The notes: generated by a model not told the origin, from the sequence alone. A DNA stretch of 64,000 nt from Benincasa hispida (GCF_009727055.1 NC_052352.1:24465512-24529511); one strand, 5' to 3'. Counted from the stretch's first letter, positions 10,768-22,917 are shown. Numbers and translations are program-made.

Positions 10768-11100
10768 AAATCAAAACCGAGCAAGCAATCTGCTAAGGAA
10801 GAAATTAAGGCCACCCCTTTTGAAATAGTCGAAAACGGCGAAGAGGGTATTGGGAAGAAGAAACAAATTAATAAAGAATACCCATTTTAAGAGCGGAAAA
10901 TTCGAGGAAGAGAAGAGATAGAATACAAAGCCGCATGAAGTAAAGGGGTTGGGTGAAAGGAGTTTTTCCTGAAGGGATTTGTGATTTCGAAGAAGAAATG
11001 GGAAATTGGAAAAACCTAATAGGGGAGAGAGAAGAGAGGTAGATGAATCTCTCTCTTTCACCAACCCAAACAGTGCGGCCAAACTGAAGGTTTTGAAGGA
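10768..11100 (-). promoter_or_regulatory. 5' leader and proximal promoter of BT1
   Basis: On the minus strand this carries CT-rich tracts (CTCTCTC near 11050) typical of plant leaders, upstream of the BT1 ATG. No clear TATA box or intron could be assigned. The long reverse-strand open frame here is a shadow. Confidence 0.4.
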
Positions 11101-11755
11101 AATATTTTAATGGAGGAATATTAAGCTGCTTTTGCTTCCTTTATTCGTTTCGCAGATTGGCCTCTGCTTAGTTCCAACGATTTAGTTTTTGTTTTTGTTT
11201 TTTTTTCTCTCTTTCTTTAATAAATAAAATTTTAAAATTAATTAATTAATTATATAATTATTATTATTTCTATAGATAACCTCAATCTACTTTAAATTGA
11301 ATTTAAAAACAAAAATAAAAGTTTTGGCTATTTTGCTAATATTTGTCTACTTTTTACTCAAAAAGTGGGGAAAAAACGAAAGAAAAAGAAAAATCACTTT
11401 GCATCTTTTTATTAATCTTTAAGCACCATAATCATTAGCAATATAATATATTAATATAAATTATATTAACGAGATGGTTTAAATATAGTTTTGGTTTATA
11501 TACTTTGAAATTTGTTTAATTTCTAGTTTTTCTACTTTCAATAAATCTTAAATTTTGTCTCCTCTATTTTTTTATGGTTGATTTTATAAAAAGGATATTT
11601 TGTTATTTAATATTTTCATTATAAATTTTGAAAACATATTTCATATAATATATATTTTCATAAAAATTGTGGTTATTATTCAGTCAATTTTGATAAAATT
11701 AATTTTGAAGGACTAAATTTAGAATTTTAAAAATTTAGGAACAATTGTTAATATT
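11101..11755. other. AT-rich intergenic DNA, no gene seen
   Basis: Low-complexity AT sequence, including TTAATTAATTAATTATATAA near 11237-11256. Nothing recognisable is encoded. Confidence 0.6.
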
Positions 11756-11756
11756 T

Positions 11757-12760
11757 GAAAGTACATTTAACGACAATAATTATTTGTCGTGGGTGTTTGA
11801 TGCTGAAATCCATCTGGATGCTATGAATCTTGGAGAGACTATTAAAGAAGGAAATACGACATCTAGTTAGGACAAAGCAAAAGTTATGATTTTCCTTCGT
11901 CATCATCTCCACGAGGAATTGAAAATGGAGTATCTGACAATAAAATATCCTCATATCTTGTGGAACAATTTAAAAGAGAGGTATGATAATTAAAAAAAAA
12001 ATAGTTATTCTTCCTAAAGCTAACTATGAGTGGATGCACTTGAGGCTACAAGATTTCAGATCAATAAGTAATTACAACTCCACATTATTTAAAATCAGTT
12101 CGAAATTGTTGTTATGTGGAGAGAAAATTACTGATGCTGATATGTTAGATAAGATATTTTCTATATTTCATGTCTAGAATATGCTCTTGTAGTAGCAATA
12201 TTGAGAGAAGAGTTTTAAAAAATATTCTGAACTAATTTCATGTTTTCTCGTGGTCGAACAAAATAACGAGTTATTGATGAAAAATCATAAATCTCAACCA
12301 ATTAGAACAACACTATTTCCTGAAGTGAATGCTGTGAATTTTAATAATAATCGTGGTCGTGGTCGAAATCATGACCATGGTAGAGGAAGAAATAAAATTA
12401 TTATTTTTATGGTGGTCGTTCTAATCATTCAAATTTCGAAAGAACCACACAAAATGTTGTTCACAAAGGAAAAACTCCACAAGATAAGAGTTTAAAAAGT
12501 GTTGAAAATAAATGCTTCAAATGCAGAATGACTAGGTTTAATCATGTACCTGTTGTACGTCAAAACACTTAGTTGATCTCTATCAAGCAAAAAAAAGAGA
12601 AAATTGTGGAAGCAAATTTTGCATATCAGGAAAATGATATATTTGACCCATACCATATAGCAAATATGGATGTGACGGATTTCTTTGAATCTTCTGAAGA
12701 GAAAATCGGTAGAATTATTGAAGCATCAAGTGTTTCCTTTGACTTTGAAATTATCTAGAT
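11757..12760 (+). pseudogene. copia F gag (broken)
   Basis: Fragments in shifting frames match a plant copia Gag of the UBN2 type: NNYLSWVFDAEIHLDAMNLG, DKAKVMIFLRHHL and LWNNLKERYD, then NYEWMHLRLQDFRSISNYNS, VEQNNELLMKNHKS and an Arg/Gly-rich RGRGRNHDHGRGRN tract before a degenerate zinc-knuckle (KCFKCRMTRFNHV). Stops fall at about 11869, near 11990 and at 12175, and there is a frameshift near 12400. The N-terminal residues are missing. Such Gag proteins form the RNA-packaging shell of the element; this copy is dead. Confidence 0.75.
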
Positions 12761-12899
12761 TTAATGTTTTTTTCCATCTTCATATTTTTTCCCTTTCTTA
12801 CCTTTGTATATTCCAAATGTTGTTTTTCTTATTGTAATTATTTTTTTAAATGAAGAAATCTGGATCACTTTCATATGTTGGGTGATTAAAAATAAGTAA

Positions 12900-14012
12900 A
12901 AAAGATCTATGTCTGGTAGATAGTGTAATTACACATACAATATTTACAAGTATAAAATATTTTTCTAAATTGACAATGCTGGAAGCAAAAGTCCATACGA
13001 CATCAGGTTCTGGAAACCTGATTGAAGGCTTTGGAAAAGCAAATATTATTTTGCCTAGAAGAACAAAATTTACAATTAACAATGCATTATTCTCTAGTCA
13101 ATTAAAGAAAAATCTACTTAGTTTTAAAGATATACGTTGCAATGGTTATCATATTGAAACTGATAGTAAGAATTATGCGGAATATCTATAATCATATCTA
13201 TTGTCTCAAATAAAAACGTATATTGGAAGAGTTGTCTGCTTTATTTTTTAGATTATATTATACTCATGTACGAGTTATTGAAACATATGCAACAATGAAC
13301 ATGAAATTCATGAATACAGACATATTTACAATTTGACGTGACCAATTGGATCATCTAGAATCTATAATGATGAGGAGAATTATTGAGAAATCAAATGGAC
13401 ATCCATTAAAGAGCCAAAAGATTCTTCAATCTAATGAAATATTATGTGATGCTTGTTCTCAAGGAAAATTGAAATTAAACCATCACCAGCTAAAGTGGGG
13501 ATTTAATCACCTGCATTTTTAGAACGAATTCATGGTGATATATGTGGACTTATTAACCCACCAAGTGGACCATTTAAATATTTTATGGTATTAATAGACG
13601 CATCTAGCAGATGGTCACATGTGTGCTTATTATCAAGTCAAAATCTTGCATTTGCAAGATTACTTGTTCAAATAATTAAGTTGAGAGCACAATTTTCTAA
13701 TTATGTAATTAAGACCATTCGTCTTAATAATGCTAGTTAATTTACATCCTAATTTTTTGATAACTATTGTACGTCAATTGGGATATTGAACATCCTATAG
13801 CTCATGTTCATACACAAAATGGTTTAGCAGAATTATTCATAAAATGTTGGCAGTTAATTGCTAGACCATTGCTTAGAAGAGCTAAGCTTCCTACATCTGT
13901 ATGGGGACATGCTATTTTGCATATAATGACGTCACTTGTATGTTTTAGGCTAGTATCTTATCATAAGCACTCGCCATTATGAATAGCTTATGGCCATGAG
14001 CCAAATATTTCC
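12900..14012 (+). pseudogene. copia F GAG-pre-integrase and integrase, first part (broken)
   Basis: 12970-13190 encodes the region between protease and integrase (LIEGFGKANIILPRRTKFTI, LFSSQLKKNLLSFKDI). The protease active site is not recognisable. The integrase core follows: ERIHGDICGLINPPSG (about 13524-13570, holding the first catalytic Asp), YFMVLIDASSRWSHV (about 13580), and HTQNGLAELFIKCWQLIARP (about 13800). Frame changes and stops occur near 13738 and 13780. At 14012 the gene is cut by the solo LTR. Confidence 0.7.
14008..14012 (+). repeat. left target-site duplication TTTCC
   Basis: TTTCC immediately precedes the LTR start and recurs exactly at 15958-15962 after the LTR end. Confidence 0.9.
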
Positions 14013-15957
14013 TGTTAGATTGTATGTCCTAAACTCGCAATTTGTAAGGTTAAACATTTTCTTTTATCAATAAAGATGTTATTCAACATTTCTCCAATAA
14101 AGTTGTTATTGATTTTGTAAATTGAACTTATAAAGACTAAATCCAATAAACTAAGATCCGTACCTATTATATGAATACTTGAACTTTATGTGGAGACATA
14201 AAAGTGGATCAGATTTGAGTAAATAGTTAAAGTGATTTATAGTATACAAATAAGGTTGGGTATCTTATTCTGGTAACACTATCGGATACGACCCACTATG
14301 TAGTTTTTACAATTTGTTGTAAGGTGTTATAGACGGAGTGATCCTGATTTGTTCATGTATTGACATGAGGAGTGGGGGCATCCTGTGCAATGAGTTTGCG
14401 TAAGATTGGACCAAGAAATAAGTCACTCTTACTTTATAATGTTGTTTACTGTTTAAAGCTGACTATTTCAAAATGATGACCTAGGTAACTTGACCTTAAT
14501 CCTGAGTTAACTATGAACTCCTATTTATTCAGGATTATCCTTAGATTTGCATAGGTGAGGGTTGGCTCAACAACACCGACTCAATAAGCCTTCTATTTCA
14601 GGGGTAAGACCGAGTAGATAGCTGGGGATATAGGGTGCAAAATGGAATTAACTCCTACCCGCTTTCAAGAATAGTAGAGAGGTTGTTCCCTTAAGTGCTA
14701 ACTCCGGGTCTTGAACAAGGAGCCCCACCCTTTTATTGACCCTAGAAGGACTCGATTTGATGATTAGATCACAAACCAATAGTTTATTAGAGGATCAGTG
14801 GAACATGAGGTAATCTCAGGGGTAAAACAACCTTTTGACCCAACCGTTATTACGAACAACCTGTAAAGAATTAACTTACTAATCATGATTATATCGAGTG
14901 GACACAATATATCTACAGTGAGGGGAGTGCAACTATGGGTTTTAGTAAATTGACCCGGTAGTTGACGAATGGAGGTTAATTTGGTGTAAAGAGTTTAGCC
15001 AATTAATCTCAGATCGTTAGAGCGCATGATCTATAGGTCCATTAAGTCCCTCTACTAGCTCACAGACGGATTAGGCTTAGAATAGTGTGATTAGTTGATT
15101 TGAAACGTTCGAATTAGAATTAAGGAAATTAGTAATTATATGGGATATAATTACACGTTTAATTTTGGAATTAAACAAAATTGGAAAATCGATTAATATG
15201 TAAATATTAAATTCATGAATAGGGATTCATGATAGTGGAATTGGTGATTAATTAATTTGATATTTGATATTAAATTAATTAGAATTAATTAAATTATTTA
15301 ATTAATTATTAATTATTAATTTTATTAGAAAAATTAATGATTGAATTACTTTTTGTAAAATTAATATAGACTCAATTTTAATTAAAGAATTAAAATTGAA
15401 AAGTTAATTTTAATTTTAATTTTGGAAAAGTTTCAAAATTGAAATAAAAAAAATAAAAAATTTGAAAATTTGAAAAAGTGGGAATTTCCCACTTTTTCAC
15501 CTAGTAGGTTAGTCACCAATCCATTGCATTTCTAGCTCAAATTCTCAAGGTGAAGCAGTAATTCATACATGTTTCTTGATTACATGATAGTCATGCAATA
15601 GATAGCTCAAATTCTGAGTGGAATGGGCATGCATTGAAGAGATTTTTTGGTTGAAAAATCTGTTCGAAGAAAGTCTTCATTCTGCTGAAAACCAGAAGAC
15701 CTTTCTCCTCCATTTCCCTAATTCAGTCCCATAACTCAATCTAAGGTACCAAAAGAATAGTAGGAAGGATCTTGTGGTGGTTCACATCCAAAGGAAGGGA
15801 GGTTTGCAGCTGGAATTCGTGATTCAAAGGTATCTTCAAAGGTTAGTGTTGAAACCTTCTTTTTAGTTTATGAGCATGTTGAATTTGAAGCCAAAATTAA
15901 TGAATTAGAATGCTTAATGATTTTTTTTCTTCCACTTCTTGTTTCTGTATTCCAACA
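14013..15957 (+). mobile_element. solo LTR of the C family (1945 bp) with perfect TSD
   Basis: It starts TGTTAGATTGTATGTCC and ends TATTCCAACA, is flanked by TTTCC on both sides, and splits the integrase gene of element F so that the reading resumes directly after it. Its sequence is related to the reverse-oriented LTRs at 19477-21309 and 35093-37076. No internal region or second LTR is present, as expected after recombination between LTRs. Confidence 0.92.
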
Positions 15958-15962
15958 TTTCC

Positions 15963-16755
15963 CATATGAGAATTTTTTTGATGTGTAGTATATGTTCTAA
16001 TTGCTTCACCACAAAGTACTAAAATGGGTCCTTAAAGGAGGTTAGGAATATATATTGGATATGATTCTTCATCAATTCTCAAATATCTTCAACACCTGAA
16101 GGGTAATATATTTACTGCACGATTTGCTGATTGCCATTTTAATGAGACAAATTTTCCAATATTAGGGAAGGAATTAAGAAGTTGGAAAAAGAAATTATAT
16201 GAAATGCATCGTTATTATCTCATTTAGACCTCGTACAGATCAATGTGAACTTGAAGTTCAAAAGATAATTCATTTGCAAAATATGGAAAATCAGTTACCA
16301 GATGCATTTATAAATGCAAAGAAAGTAACTAAGTCACATATACCAGCTGCAAATGTTTCATCGAAAATTGATATTCCAACACAGCAAGTTGTCACTAAGG
16401 AGTCTAGAACATGTCAGAAGCATGGTAGACCAGTGAGTTCCAAAGATACAAATCGAAAAAGAAAAATAATTAATAGTAAAAAAGACTTGGTTGAGGATGT
16501 AAATATTCGTCAAGAAATCCTCGACACGACTAGTGAGAAAGGTGAAATACTTATAGATAATAATAAGATTTCAATAAACTATGTCATGACAGAAAAAAGA
16601 TGGAACCGAACTAATATAGTTATTGACAACATTTTTGCGTATAATGTTGCTCTTGATATTATATCTGAAAAAAGGATTCTTAACCAAAATCTGTTGAAGA
16701 ATGACGACATAGAAAAAATTGGTTTCAATGGAAAGAAGCAATCGAGGCGGAATTA
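15963..16755 (+). pseudogene. copia F integrase C-terminus and linker to RT (broken)
   Basis: Reading resumes after the solo LTR with SHMRIF and RRLGIYIGYDS, then KYLQHLKGNIFTARFADCHF, the usual C-terminal part of this copia integrase. Linker sequence at 16199-16756 follows (IIHLQNMENQLPDAF, KRWNRTNIVIDNIFAYNVAL). The homology ends at about 16755, where EAIEAEL would begin the reverse transcriptase. Stops are present near 16046 and 16226. The linker frame of 185 codons is open by chance and is not a separate gene. Confidence 0.75.
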
Positions 16756-17370
16756 AGGGCCCATTTGGATTGATTTAAGTTCAAAAGCTATTTGAGAAAA
16801 ATATGTTTTTAAAAAACTCATTTTCATTTAAACACTTTTGATAAATACTGATTAAAATACCTTGAAAAACTATTTTGAGTGGTTACTAAACACTCAAATT
16901 TCTATGAAAATGACTTCTTCTCCTTTTTTTTTTTTTTTTTTTTTTTAATTAAGCACTTGAAAATATATACCAAATGTATTTAAGTTTGAAGAGAGTTTAA
17001 CAATGCGGTGAGAATTCAAAATTTCTGAACTTTTTTGTCAACTTTATTACCTTGCTTAGTTCAGAGAACATTTATAACACTTGAGATAGTTTCCTATTAT
17101 ATAACTTTCTTATATTTTTTTCACCTGTCTTTTATCACTTAAAATAATTTTGTGTCATACGGGTGTTAGGATATGTTTGAATTGACTAAAAAAAATATTT
17201 TTTAAAAAAATCATTTTTATTTAAATTATTTTGATAAACAAAAATTTAAAATACATTTTAAAAGGGTCACAAAAGTTATTTTTAGTGGTTGATAAATACT
17301 TAGGTTTTTTTTTTTCAAAATGACTTATTTTCAAAATTAAATACTTGAAATGTTAAGCCAACACACTCTT
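16756..17370. repeat. two neighbouring MITE-like AT-rich repeats
   Basis: 16756-16990 and about 17160-17370 share an arrangement: a TTTGRATTGA start, A-rich stretches with TTTTGATAAA, a TGAGTGGTTACTAAAC / TTAGTGGTTGATAAAT block, then TTTTCAAAATGACTT and TTGAAA at the end. This resembles short non-autonomous DNA elements common in plant intergenic DNA. Exact ends and TSDs were not resolved. Confidence 0.4.
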
Positions 17371-18055
17371 AGTTTTCCAAGAATCTTTAAACCATCCCTT
17401 TTAAAAAAAATTAATAATTTTGTTTTCTCTTGTAATGGTTTTAATCTTAGTTTTAGAAAACTTCTAAACTCTGAGTCAAATTTTAAAAATAAAAAAGTTA
17501 TTATTCTATTAATGAGTATAAAAACGTTCAAATAGTTATTAAATCAGATCTAAAGAACTAGTTCTCACATTATTAATTATATTTAATTAGTGAATAATTA
17601 AATGTAGCTCTAAATAGTGTTATTTTTATAGGGTTGAAAGTCTAATTTCCACCCCCACTTTTTTCTTTTAAGTTAAAAAAAAATATATACTAGCAAGTGA
17701 AATTGTATTTTTTTGGTTTCTCTACCTAACACTTTACGGTCCATTTGAAACTATTATCAGTATGTGGCTTTAAATTCACGGTTATGCAATTCAAGTAATT
17801 TTATCCAGGTAAGACATAAAGTAAACTAGTTTTTTATTTTGTACTTTTAAATGCACTTTATACTTTTAGCGTCAAAGAAATTAATGTGTTTGAGCAATTT
17901 AGAAATGGTTTAAATAACTTTTATCATGTTTATAATCATTCTAAAGTATACTTTTAATTACTTTAATTACTCACAATCAATTCCATGTTTAATTTTATAT
18001 TTTAAATGCATTTTCGTACTATTTAAATTGATTTTGAATGATAAAAGTAATTTTT
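17371..18055. other. AT-rich intergenic DNA, no gene seen
   Basis: No domain or element end is recognised before the gypsy LTR starts at 18061. Confidence 0.55.
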
Positions 18056-18263
18056 TAGTGTGTTGAATGAGAAATTTTAGCGAATCACAAATTGTCACAT
18101 CATCAACGAAAGTCCGAGCCTATTGGAAAAATTATAAGTTGGATCGGACCGAGTAATTAAAGTCCCTCAGACCCAACCCAATTCAAGCCCATAGTGAAAA
18201 TTTGGGCCAAATTAAAGATTGAACCCAATTTGGGCCCAAGCCCACGTAAAGCCCATGAGAAAC

Positions 18264-18277
18264 CTCTATAAATAGAG
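18264..18277 (+). promoter_or_regulatory. first TATA-type box in gypsy D 5' LTR
   Basis: CTCTATAAATAGAG is a strong plant TATA match inside the LTR. The equivalent in the 3' LTR is at 55382-55395. Confidence 0.65.
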
Positions 18278-18722
18278 GTCTTACCTCCTCATTTGGAGAA
18301 GGTGGGAAGAATGGAAGGCCAAAGCTCTCTGAAAATCTGAAGTTCTGATGCTTCGAGGATCTAAAGAACATAACTCCTCAAAAGCTCTGAAGACCAGAAG
18401 ACATACTAAAGTTCTGAAGATCAGAAGAAATATTAAAGCTTTGAAGATTTAACCTCCCAAGATCCAAGACTTAAGCTTTGAATATCCAAATATTGAAGCT
18501 TCTAATTCTTGAAAACAACGCTTTCAAGCTCTCAAGTGTTGAAGACTGAAGCTTCTCAAGTTTCAAAGACTGAAGTTCTCAACTTCTGAAGAACTGAATA
18601 TCTAAACTATTTGAAACTTTGAAGATTAGAAGACTTCAACAAACTGACTGTATCTTTACAGCCTACAAGCTGAAGATTCAATCTCCTCAAACCTAAGGGC
18701 CAAGCTCAAACCAACCTATGAA

Positions 18723-18736
18723 CTCTATAAATAAAG
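18723..18736 (+). promoter_or_regulatory. second TATA-type box in gypsy D 5' LTR
   Basis: CTCTATAAATAAAG lies 459 bp after the first box. The 3' LTR equivalent at 55833-55846 reads CTCTATAAATAGAG. Each box is followed within about 20 bp by a TCATTTG-type motif, suggesting a duplicated core promoter. Confidence 0.6.
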
Positions 18737-18988
18737 GAGTTCTCTTCATTTGAGAGGGTCAACGATTCTACATTCTAGGGAGCCGAAAGAGAATTCTTCC
18801 AACAATCAGAAGATTCCCAGACTCCTGAAGTTGACCATAATTGAAGATTGAAGTCCTTTGGATTTATAAGCATTCTTCCAAGACTTCAACTCAAAGAACA
18901 TCACACGCTTCACTTCCTCAAATCAAGCATTCATATTCGAATGAGAGAATTAGAGGATCAAGTACTAGAGATTGAACCACATCGCATC

Positions 18989-18993
18989 AAATC
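18989..18993 (+). repeat. left TSD of copia A (AAATC)
   Basis: AAATC here pairs with AAATA at 47530-47534 across the 28.5-kb insertion. The uninterrupted 3' LTR of D reads AAATCAATATTAAC at the same place, which confirms the join. Confidence 0.8.
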
Positions 18994-19476
18994 CGTTGGG
19001 GTTGATGCCCTAAAGTCTCGTGTCCTGTAGTTTGTAAACACATTTTGTACGAACGCTTGTGATGTATTATATATGATATTTACTTCACTTCTTGACTTTT
19101 CACATTTAGATGTTTTATTTGCCTTACCACAAACAAATAAACTTAAAATCCATGGTTGTCTTTATGTAACTTAAGCATGTATGTGGTGACATACAAGTGG
19201 ATATTATCTTAAGTGACAACCAAAATGGTCTGTAGTATATGGATATAGGAGGAAAACCTTATCTTGGTAACGCTTCGGACGCGACCCGCTTTATGGAATA
19301 GTTACAAATGTTGTGATTTGTCATAGATGGTCTGATCCTGATCATTCGTGTAGGGGACATGCGAGCGGGGGTGTCCTATACAAAGAGTTTGTATAAAACC
19401 TGACCACGAAGTGTTAAACGTCTCGTCATAATAACTCCGTTCATGACGAGACTTCACTTCACTAGGATGACCATAG
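18994..19476 (+). repeat. copia A 5' LTR, left part
   Basis: It is near-identical in order and content to 45146-45634 of the 3' LTR (CCCTAAAGTCTCGTGTCC, GTACGAACRCTTGTGATGTA, and others). It stops at GACCATAG, where a solo LTR is inserted. Confidence 0.9.
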
Positions 19477-21309
19477 TGTTAGATGGTACTAGCATGTAGT
19501 GGAAGCGACAAGGATTGATAAGTCATCTAATTGATTAATTTTGGCAGAAATAAAACATGCTCAACACAGAATTTAATGGGTTTCAAGACATACCTTTAAA
19601 GAACCTTTGAAATCGCGATTTCTAGTTGTAAATTCCTCCAAACCTTTGTGTAGACCACCATAAGATCTTCCCTACTATTCTCTTGGTGCTCTAGATTGTG
19701 TTATGGAGCTCAAAATAATCTGAAATCGAAGGAAATTTTGGAGAACTGCAGCAATCCAAAGGAAGAACTCCTTCTTCACATGAATTTTCAGCTAAAATTC
19801 TTTCGGTTGCCTTGCTCCAAAATCACTCCAATCTCTTCAATTATATTGTAGACTATCATGTAAAGAGATTTGCTGCATGAGATGCAACTTATGCTTGGAG
19901 TTATTGAGAGCTTGATGATGGTGGGTTCTTTGTGAGCTAGTTGAAGATAAAGTTGAAAAAAACCATTTTTTCATTTTGTGTATTTTCTATTTCCAAAATC
20001 CAAAATTGATTTTAAAATCATATTTGATTTCTAAAATCAAAATTTTTAATTTTACAACAATAATTTCATAAATTAAATTTTTTAATAAAATTAATAAATA
20101 ATTTATTTAAATAATTTAAAGAATTCTAATTAATTTAATTTCCAATATTAAATTATTTTACACAAATCCATCTTCATATATTTAAATCATATTTATATAT
20201 ATTCTCCAATTCCATTTGATTCTATTTGAACGTTTCAAATTAACTTATCACGTTACTCTAGAGCTAATCCATTTTCTAACTAGTAGGGGGACCTCGTGGA
20301 CCTACAGATCATGGGCTCCAACGATCCGAGATTAATCGGCTAAACTCATTAGACCGATCTAACCCTCATTTGTTAACTAATGGATCACTCCACCAAACCC
20401 ATAGTTGAACTCCCCTTACTGTAGATATATTATGTCCACTCGATATAACCATGATTAGTAAGTCAACCCTTTACAGTTTGTTCGTAATAATGGTTGAGTC
20501 GAATATCTGTTTTACCCCCGAAATTACCTCTTGTTCCTTAAGTCCCTATTGATCCCCTAATGAACAATTATTTTTTGATCCAATCAACAAATCCGAGTCC
20601 CTCTCGAGCCAGTGAGAGGACGGGGCCTCTTGTTTAAGACCTAGAATTAGCGCTTAAGGAAATAACCTCTCTACTATCCCTAAAAGTGGGTAGGAGTAAA
20701 TTTCGTCTTGTACCCTATGTCTCCAGTTATCTATTTAGTCTTACCCCTAAAATGGGAGGTTATTGAGCCGACGCTGTTGAGCCAACTCTCACCTATACAA
20801 AGCTAAGTATAATTCCAAATAAATAGGAGTTCATAGTTAGCTTAGGATTAAGGTGAAGTTACCTAGGTCATCGCTTTGAAATAGTCAGTCTTAAACAGTA
20901 AATAGCGTTATAAAGTAAGAGTGACTGATTTTGTGGTCCGATCTGTAGAAATCCTTTTGCACAAGGACACCCCCACTCCTCATGTCCCAACATGAACGAA
21001 TTAGGACCACTTCGTTTGTAGCACTTTACAACTCTCTATAACAACTACAGAACAGGTCGCATCCAATAGTATTATCAGAATAAGGTACCCAACCTTATTC
21101 ATATACTATAGATCATTTTGACTATTTACTCAAACTTGATCCACCTTTATGTCTCCACATAAAGTTAGTACTCATCCAATAGTCAAGGGATTTTTCAGGT
21201 TTATTGGATTTCTAATAAGAAAAATATCTATTCAATAATACCTTATTGAATTTTTCAGAATAAGTTCTATTGTTTACAAACCACGAGTTTTAGGACGTAA
21301 AACCCAACA
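19477..21309 (-). mobile_element. solo LTR of the C family, reverse orientation (1833 bp), perfect TSD
   Basis: On the plus strand it starts TGTTAGATGG and ends AACCCAACA. The 5-bp CATAG occurs exactly on both sides (19472-19476 and 21310-21314). Removing it restores A's LTR (GACCATAGGTAA, as in the 3' LTR). Read on the minus strand it begins TGTTGGGTTTTACGTCC, like the LTR of element C. Confidence 0.92.
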
Positions 21310-22917
21310 CATAGGTAATATGACCTTAATCTTGAGTGAGTTGGGAACTCCTGCCATTGAGGGCGGTCCTTTAATTTGCATGGGTGCGAGTGGCCAGAGT
21401 GTCGACTCAAACCTACCACTTTGAGGATTCGTCTGATTTGGGAGTTGGGAACTCAGCTTCATAAGATGGAGTTCACTCTTTCCTTGAAGCAAGATAAGCA
21501 GATAGATTGCTCCTTTAAGGGCTGATCCTGGGGTTTGAATGATGTGGCGCCACACACCTTCTCTTGGCCCGAGAGGTGTTCACACATAATAGGACTATGT
21601 TGTATTATTCATTAGAGGGATCAGTGGTACTTAAGGAGTAAGATGTAACTACAGAGGCAAAATGGTAAATTGGCCCAACTATATTTATGAGCATCTGTGA
21701 AGGGTCATTGTATTGATGATTGGTTATATCCAATGAACATAGAAATATATCTATGGTAAGAAGAGTTCAGCTGTTGGTCTTTAATGGAATGCCTGACAGT
21801 TAACAGATGGTGGATATCATGGCTAAAGAGTTTAGTCAGTTATTCAGTATTGTTGGAGCTTCGAGCCATAGGTTCATAAGATCCCTTTGGTAGCTTGGAT
21901 ACAAGTTGAGAGTCAGTTTTTGGGTCAGTTTGAAATGTTCAAATTGACAAGAGGGAGTTCGATTATATATGATATAATTGAACTAGTTAATTATATATGA
22001 AATAATTAACTTTATGTATGAGATACTTTAATTTGGAGGAAATTGAATAAAATATGATTTATATCTAGTGGAGGAAAAATACTATAGTTAATATATGATA
22101 TTTAACCATAGGTTATGAATAATGTGATTATATTTATTATCTATTAATTAGACAGTTATGGGATAATTGGCCGACGTCTCTTCTGTTTTCATAACGGATG
22201 AGTAAGATGGAGAATCGATTTGAGACGCTTAAATAGGTTACGGTGTGTTAAGCATTGGATCGGACTTGGTGTTGAAGTGTGTCATCGCTTAGTAAAATCA
22301 GAGCCTATACGATAGTGTTGAATGATTGCTTACCTACACGATAGTGCTGAACGATCGCTTAACGCTTATACCCACGCGCGCTATTTACTAAACAATCGCT
22401 TATCTTTTACTAAACGATCGTTTAGCGCCCGAGTTTTTCTAAACGATCATATAGACGATCGCTTACCTTTGTGTACACGATTGTATACTTCACCTAAATG
22501 ATCAAGCATTTTATCTATACGATAGACGAGCATTTCTCCCACTTGCTTGATTGTTGTATACGATCTTCTTTCCTCCTCCCCTCTACCAAATCCGAACAAA
22601 GCTCACCCTTTGGATTCTCACTCTAAGAATACTGAGGGCTCTGAGTGGCGGTGTCGTTTGTGTTTCCTTTTGTTCGTGTGGAGACTGTTCGAGGTAGGCG
22701 ATTGGAAGTTGTGAACGATAGCTTGCTGTTCCAGCGAAAGCGAGATTTTCTATGTAGAAAAGTCTTCAACTAGTATGATTTCTCGGTCTCTTATTTATTG
22801 ATCCTTTAAGCATGCCAGTAATTTAGCGTTGTGAATGCATATTTGTATGTTTGAATATATATGTGGAAATTCTGTCACAATGAATTGGAAAGATCCGCTT
22901 CTGCTCATAGGTACTCT
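21310..22917 (+). repeat. copia A 5' LTR, right part
   Basis: It continues the LTR (CATAGGTAATATGACC) to about GGTACTCT at 22917, where similarity to the 3' LTR fades. The last dozen or so LTR bases and the primer-binding site appear deleted, because leader sequence (TTCGCCCGGGGGTTCAAGAC) follows directly. Confidence 0.8.
22205..22565 (+). repeat. palindromic CTAAACGATCG motif cluster in A 5' LTR
   Basis: More than ten copies of an ACGATCG/ACGAT core occur. They include the perfect 16-bp palindrome CTAAACGATCGTTTAG at 22410-22425 and TAGACGATCGCTTA near 22451. The cluster lies just before a conserved block containing TTTGGATTCTCACTC. The matching cluster in the 3' LTR is at 46880-47120. Confidence 0.8.

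Larger units (their letters stand above)
11757..16755 (+). mobile_element. Ty1/copia element F, truncated and split by a solo LTR
   Basis: Gag, a decayed zinc-knuckle region, GAG-pre-integrase and integrase run in order on the plus strand. The integrase is interrupted at 14012 by a solo LTR and resumes at 15963. Sequence similar to the integrase-RT linker follows and stops at about 16755, at the start of the reverse transcriptase. RT, RNase H and both LTRs are missing. Many stops and frameshifts are present. Confidence 0.8.
18061..18993 (+). repeat. gypsy D 5' LTR, left part
   Basis: It matches the left two-thirds of the 3' LTR at 55172-56574 (for example ATTATAAGTTGGATCGG and the CTCTATAAATAGAG boxes). 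It contains a stretch of degenerate GAAGATC/TGAAG repeats at about 18335-18690. It ends at ATCGCATCAAATC where copia A begins. Confidence 0.9.

Noticed and set aside
10771..11082. Minus-strand 103-codon frame upstream of BT1
   Set aside because: It lies in the BT1 leader/promoter, has no recognisable domain and overlaps CT-rich leader sequence; a second BT1 start here would be out of keeping with the MGRKEI N-terminus.
16199..16756. 185-codon plus-strand frame taken as a possible host gene
   Set aside because: It matches the integrase-RT linker of copia element F and continues F's sequence after the solo LTR.
18061..19020. Degenerate GAAGATC repeats read as a protein-coding region
   Set aside because: Frames are short and the same stretch occurs inside the 3' LTR, so it is LTR sequence.
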